Positions 6,119 through 9,669 of a stretch of DNA of 9,669 nucleotides are shown piece by piece. The stretch spans positions 1 through 9,669 of the forward strand of contig CAZENE010000067.1 in the NCBI GenBank assembly GCA_964513565.1, read 5' to 3'. Both the position numbers and the translations under genes were made by a program. Numbering within the stretch: position 1 is the first letter of the stretch; every line of letters begins with the position of its first letter. Source of the stretch: Delta-02 sp964513565 (lineage in GTDB: Bacteria; Desulfobacterota; Syntrophorhabdia; Syntrophorhabdales; Syntrophorhabdaceae). Under the pieces are notes generated by a model. That model made no database searches. It was not told the DNA's origin and saw only the letters and a program-made list of their open reading frames with translations.

Positions 6119-9100
6119 TCAGTCAACAGCCTTTGTATAAGAAGACAATTTAGTTTGATCGATACGGAAAACATGCGTGCTGCCGACAGTAAACTCGACC
6201 TGGACGTCGTTGACGGCCAGCGCGATCGGCAGGACACCCGCAGCCTCGTGTCCCCGTACTGTGAATGTTTCGTGGTTAAGCCTGAGATCCAGTGAATGCC
6301 CCCGGTACCGCATACTCAGATCAAGTCGGTCAAGTGTCTCGGGAAGCTGCGGACTGAACCGCAAGACGTCATCCGTGATCTGCGCACCCGTCAGTACGCG
6401 CTGGATAAGGTCGACGGTACCCGCCATGGCGCCGAGGTGCACACCCTCCTCGGTTGTTCCCTGCTGGATGTCGCTCACGTCGCTTTGCAACGCCTCCGCA
6501 AAGTATATCATCGCGCGGGCACGAGCCGACCGGGCCAGGACCCATGCGTGCACGACGCGCGATAGTGTCGACCCATGGGATGAGCGCGGATCGTAGTACT
6601 CGACGTTGCGCGGAATCGTTTCGTACTCGAAGGGATAACCAAGATGAACGAACAGTTCGCGCAGTTCATCCGCAGAGAATAGATAGAACAGCATGAGGAC
6701 ATCCGCCTGCTTCGAGACCTTGTACCGGTTTGGAGTGTCGTTCTCCGCTTCAAGAATGAGGTCCAGGCGCTGTATGTTGCCGTACCGCTTGCGATAGTCG
6801 TCCCAGTCGAGCTCGGCCAGTGACTCATAGCCCTCGAATTGGCTGATGATACCGTCGCCGTGAAAGGGTATGAACATGCGGCGGCTGACGTCGTCCCAGA
6901 GGGCGGCATCCTGCGCAGTCACGCCGAGCTTCGCAACGAGTTCAGCGCGCCGAATGTCGGGGATAAGATCGAGCACGTCGAGCGCCCTGCGCAGCACCCA
7001 AACAGCCATAATATTCGTGTAGGCGTTATTATTGAGACCGGGGGTTGATGCGTCCGGATACCGCTCGTGAAACTCATCGGGGCCGACGACTCCCCGCAGC
7101 TCGTAACGTGCCTTTTGTTCATTAAACGTCGCCATGCTGGACCAGAAGCGGGCGATCTCGATGATGAGCTCCGCCCCATAGAACTGCAGGAACTCGTGGT
7201 CGTGTGTGACCTGGAAGTATTGCCACACGTTCCAGGCGATCGCACTTCCCACATGGCGTTGCAGATACGAGCTATCCGGCTTCCAACGCTTCGAATGGGG
7301 GTTTAGATTGACTTCCTGGGTCTCCTCCCGTCCGTTGCTGCCGCTTTGCCACGGAAACATGGCACCGGCAAAACCGACATCCCTGGCCGCTGCGCGGGCC
7401 TCATCGAGACGGCGGTACCGGTACATGAGCAATGAGCGCGTGATCTCAGGCGTACGGAAATTGAGTGTAGGGAAAATGAACAACTCATCCCAGAAGATAT
7501 GGCCCTGGTAGGCCTCACCGGTCCAGCCACGCGCCGGCACGCCTATGTCGAGATCTATCGAATTGAGTGAGACGGCTTGCAGCAGATGAAACATATTCAA
7601 TCGCAGCAGCATGGGAACATTGAGTTTGATTTGGGTCCTCGTTGGTAGCAAATGCACGTCGTATCGGTCCCACAGGTGTTTCCATGCCAGGATGTGGGAG
7701 TCCATGAGGGTTGCGAAACGTCCGGCGCCATCGATCGCCCTGCGAGCAGCCAGACTGCACTCTGAAATGGCGAAGTCGCGCGAGGTGTACAGAACCGCTG
7801 TCTTCTCCAGGGAGAGCATCTCGCCCTGGACCAGTTGGACGCTGAACTCCTGCCCGATAAAACCCGGCTCATTGATTACCCTTCGTGAAACAGACTGAAG
7901 TTGGCCCTGCACAAACGCACGTGTTCGCGCCGCTTGGGCAACGTGAATGTTCGACTGAAGCGTGCGTACAAGGAGATGGACGCCATCGTTGTCGATGACT
8001 TCTCCCGACAACGGTTCCAAATGCCGGTTGTTGAACCTTTCGTAAAGTTTAGCGCCCGCGTTGACGACCCGGCCATCGATCCCCGAGCGGATGATCACGG
8101 GCCCGGACCAGTTCTCGGCCTTGAGCGTCAGTTCGATTGCTGCCAGGTGCATATCAGCCATTGAGACCAGGCGCCGTTCCGTCAACGTGGTGCGCCGTCC
8201 CTGCCCGTGTTCGAAGCTGATGGTCCTGTGCAGCATTGCGCAGCTCAGGTCGAGTTCCTGCCGGTAGGAGAGAATGCTTACCGCTCTTTCGTCAAACCAG
8301 TCGTCTTCAGCTAACCGCAGCCCGATGGTCAGCCAGTTCGGGAAATTGACGAGATCCTCGTTTTCAACACATCGGCCTTCCACGTCGGTGCGAAGCCGAT
8401 TATAACCTCCGGCCAGATAGGATCCGGGATAGTGCACGTCGTCCGCCTTGGCCCACGGCGCGGCCCCGCGTGTTGCGAAGTAACCATTTCCCAGAGTACA
8501 CAGCGCTTCCCGTATACCCTCTCGCTGTGGATCGAAATCATTATAAACAAGGGACCAGGCGGAAGGCGGCTCGGTAGCCACTTGTATGTTCGAGAGATCA
8601 GTCACGACAGCATCGGCGCCTGCCTCGCGCAAAGCCTGCGATTGTCCAACCCGGTCGATGCCTATGACAAGGTAGAATCGGCCCAGGCGGCCTGCGGCAA
8701 CACCCGCTATCGCATCTTCGACGACAATGGCCCGCGATGGCTCAACCCTCAAGCGTTGTGCCGCCTCCAGAAATGCGTCGGGCGCGGGTTTTCCTTTGAG
8801 ACCCATACGCTCGATCTCGCGTCCATCCACGCGCGCATCAAAGAGATGCGAGATGCCGGCAGCCTCGAGGACTGCAGCACAATTGTTACTGGACGAGACG
8901 ACTGCCGTCTTGATCCCCTTGGCGCGCAAGGTTCTTACCAACACTATCGCCGGGTCATAGGTCGTGACGCCCCGTTTATCTAGTTGTTCCATGAAGTACC
9001 GGTCTTTGAGCTTGCCCAGTGCCCGTATGCTCTCGACGCCTGCCTCTTCCCCGGGTTCACCAACAGGCAGATTGATACCGCGGGATTCAAGAAAGGATTC

Positions 9101-9334
9101 TACACCGTCATATCGCGGCTTGCCATCGACGTACCGCCGATAGTCCGCTTCGATATCAAAGGGGGTAAAGGGTTCCCCTATCCTGTGAGCGCGTTCTTGC
9201 AGAAAGGCGTCGAACAGCCGCTTCCAGGCTGCTGCATGGACGCTTTCTGTCTGGGTCAGCACGCCATCTAGATCGAACAAAACAGCGTCGAAGTCGCGTG
9301 GCGAGATGGTTACGATAGACCCCATAGTGCTCAT
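6119..9334 (-). CDS. Beta-phosphoglucomutase / GH65 disaccharide phosphorylase fusion
   Basis: This 1071-residue cytoplasmic fusion has no signal peptide. Residues about 13-250 are a HAD-family beta-phosphoglucomutase: DLDGVLT (Asp21, Asp23), SSSNN (147-151), Lys182 in GKPAPD, and VVEDAIAG (Glu206, Asp207). Residues about 259-1065 are a full GH65 enzyme: N-terminal beta-sandwich, (alpha/alpha)6 barrel with GHIFWDE (611-617), GPDEFHE with the expected general acid Glu754, KQAD (875-878) and HGSTLS (920-925) of the phosphate site, and a C-terminal beta domain. GH65 phosphorylases split trehalose, maltose or kojibiose with phosphate into glucose and beta-glucose 1-phosphate, which the HAD part would turn into glucose 6-phosphate. 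Substrate cannot be read from the sequence. The Mycobacterium pair Rv3400/Rv3401 encodes similar parts separately. The start is supported by AAAGGAG five bases upstream. All key residues of both halves are present. Confidence 0.93.
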   Translation of the reverse strand: MSTMGSIVTISPRDFDAVLFDLDGVLTQTESVHAAAWKRLFDAFLQERAHRIGEPFTPFDIEADYRRYVDGKPRYDGVESFLESRGINLPVGEPGEEAGVESIRALGKLKDRYFMEQLDKRGVTTYDPAIVLVRTLRAKGIKTAVVSSSNNCAAVLEAAGISHLFDARVDGREIERMGLKGKPAPDAFLEAAQRLRVEPSRAIVVEDAIAGVAAGRLGRFYLVIGIDRVGQSQALREAGADAVVTDLSNIQVATEPPSAWSLVYNDFDPQREGIREALCTLGNGYFATRGAAPWAKADDVHYPGSYLAGGYNRLRTDVEGRCVENEDLVNFPNWLTIGLRLAEDDWFDERAVSILSYRQELDLSCAMLHRTISFEHGQGRRTTLTERRLVSMADMHLAAIELTLKAENWSGPVIIRSGIDGRVVNAGAKLYERFNNRHLEPLSGEVIDNDGVHLLVRTLQSNIHVAQAARTRAFVQGQLQSVSRRVINEPGFIGQEFSVQLVQGEMLSLEKTAVLYTSRDFAISECSLAARRAIDGAGRFATLMDSHILAWKHLWDRYDVHLLPTRTQIKLNVPMLLRLNMFHLLQAVSLNSIDLDIGVPARGWTGEAYQGHIFWDELFIFPTLNFRTPEITRSLLMYRYRRLDEARAAARDVGFAGAMFPWQSGSNGREETQEVNLNPHSKRWKPDSSYLQRHVGSAIAWNVWQYFQVTHDHEFLQFYGAELIIEIARFWSSMATFNEQKARYELRGVVGPDEFHERYPDASTPGLNNNAYTNIMAVWVLRRALDVLDLIPDIRRAELVAKLGVTAQDAALWDDVSRRMFIPFHGDGIISQFEGYESLAELDWDDYRKRYGNIQRLDLILEAENDTPNRYKVSKQADVLMLFYLFSADELRELFVHLGYPFEYETIPRNVEYYDPRSSHGSTLSRVVHAWVLARSARARAMIYFAEALQSDVSDIQQGTTEEGVHLGAMAGTVDLIQRVLTGAQITDDVLRFSPQLPETLDRLDLSMRYRGHSLDLRLNHETFTVRGHEAAGVLPIALAVNDVQVEFTVGSTHVFRIDQTKLSSYTKAVD

Positions 9335-9347
9335 GTAGGCTCCTTTG

Positions 9348-9364
9348 GCCTGGCGGCGCCAGGC
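9348..9364 (-). repeat. GC-rich hairpin in the leader of the fusion gene
   Basis: GCCTGGC (9348-9354) and GCCAGGC (9358-9364) form a 7-bp GC-rich stem with a 3-nt loop. Its edge is one base from the AAAGGAG ribosome binding site of the gene starting at 9334. In the mRNA this hairpin could limit ribosome access, or it could be a protein-binding operator. No U-tract follows, so it is not a terminator. Confidence 0.5.
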
Positions 9365-9460
9365 AATCCTTGAATGTGCACTAACCCCGGAAACGGCAGT
9401 TCCACAGACGATCTTTCCTGCACAGTCGGACTTCGGGAAGTGCGCGGCCTGCTATATCTT

Positions 9461-9490
9461 ATTGTACCAGCTCTAGAGTTAGTTTCTCAA
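9461..9490 (-). promoter_or_regulatory. Predicted sigma-70-like promoter for the GH65 fusion gene
   Basis: On the minus strand TTGAGA (9490-9485) and TACAAT (9466-9461) are 18 bp apart, each with five of six consensus bases. Transcription would start near 9454, giving a leader of about 120 nt that contains the hairpin at 9348-9364. The palindrome at 9523-9544 sits upstream of the -35 hexamer, where an activator could bind. Confidence 0.5.
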
Positions 9491-9522
9491 CCAAGTTTCG
9501 GTGGTCTTCGTGTAAATACCCA

Positions 9523-9544
9523 GGCAATCCTGATAAGGATTGCC
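9523..9544. repeat. Perfect 9-bp palindrome with 4-bp centre
   Basis: GGCAATCCT (9523-9531) and AGGATTGCC (9536-9544) are perfect complements around GATA. On the plus strand CTTCTT follows, too weak for a convincing terminator. The left arm, with three flanking bases (CCAGGCAATCCT, 9520-9531), is repeated exactly at 9359-9370 in the leader of the GH65 fusion gene. A regulator binding site about 80 bp upstream of the predicted start is one reading; a small repeat element is another. Confidence 0.5.
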
Positions 9545-9669
9545 CTTCTTCGTGGCCTTCTTCCTAACCTTTGGCTCGGGAAGACCACCCGCTCTCAAAT
9601 GGTCTTTCCTCGGGCCTTTACGGCGACATTAGCGTGCAGATAGAATGAATACGAACTATACTTAATTAG

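Larger units (their letters stand above)
9335..9669. other. Leader and upstream region of the GH65 fusion gene
   Basis: No credible gene is present; the open frames here have no ribosome binding site or recognisable product. The region holds the ribosome binding site (minus strand AAAGGAG, 9340-9346), the hairpin at 9348-9364, the predicted promoter at 9461-9490 and the palindrome at 9523-9544. A wider pair of 10-bp arms, GGTGGTCTTC (9500-9509) and GAAGACCACC (9580-9589), encloses the palindrome. The right arm can alternatively pair with TGGTCTT at 9600-9606. Confidence 0.45.

Noticed and set aside
9374..9643. Plus-strand 89-codon open frame at the right edge
   Set aside because: It runs across the promoter and inverted repeats of the GH65 fusion gene, lacks a ribosome binding site and has no recognisable product.

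Overview
The window suggests a Gram-negative, moderate-GC bacterium of the Desulfobacterota/Nitrospirota kind. This is an inference from the gene mix: Sec-exported, highly charged small proteins, a sigma-54-type promoter, a P2-type cation ATPase and a fused sugar phosphorylase. No rRNA, tRNA or CRISPR array was seen, so taxonomy is weakly constrained. Only four intact protein genes are well supported, and much of the left 3.3 kb is non-coding or decayed.

Layout. 1-917: no recognisable intact gene; degenerate open frames, plus a short relic that looks like an IS21-family end at 658-703. 918-1496 (-): exported Asp/Arg/Lys-rich protein with a Pro-Gly-rich C-terminal domain, behind a good sigma-70-like promoter. 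1599-1865 (-): broken response-regulator receiver domain with a visible frameshift and a lost phospho-acceptor Asp. 1866-2295: non-coding regulatory stretch carrying two identical palindromes (TCGGA-N4-TCCGA, 32 bp apart) upstream of a near-consensus sigma-54 promoter. 2296-2784 (+): small exported protein with a Lys/Ala/Pro-rich linker and tail around a short beta-rich core, closed by a strong terminator. 2846-3313: about 470 bp without a gene, holding a long inverted repeat. 3314-5998 (+): P-type cation ATPase. 6119-9334 (-), convergent with it: a 1071-residue fusion of a beta-phosphoglucomutase-type HAD domain with a GH65 disaccharide phosphorylase. 9335-9669: its leader and promoter region, rich in inverted repeats.

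How the parts may work together. The GH65 fusion can be read as a one-protein route from an alpha-linked glucose disaccharide (trehalose, maltose or kojibiose) plus phosphate to beta-glucose 1-phosphate and then glucose 6-phosphate. The ATPase is a membrane cation pump whose TM5/TM6 ligands differ from those of SERCA, so its ion is uncertain. The two small exported proteins act outside the cytoplasm. The sigma-54 promoter ties the 162-residue protein to a signal-responsive activator that is not present in this window. No operon links the four genes: each appears to be its own transcription unit.
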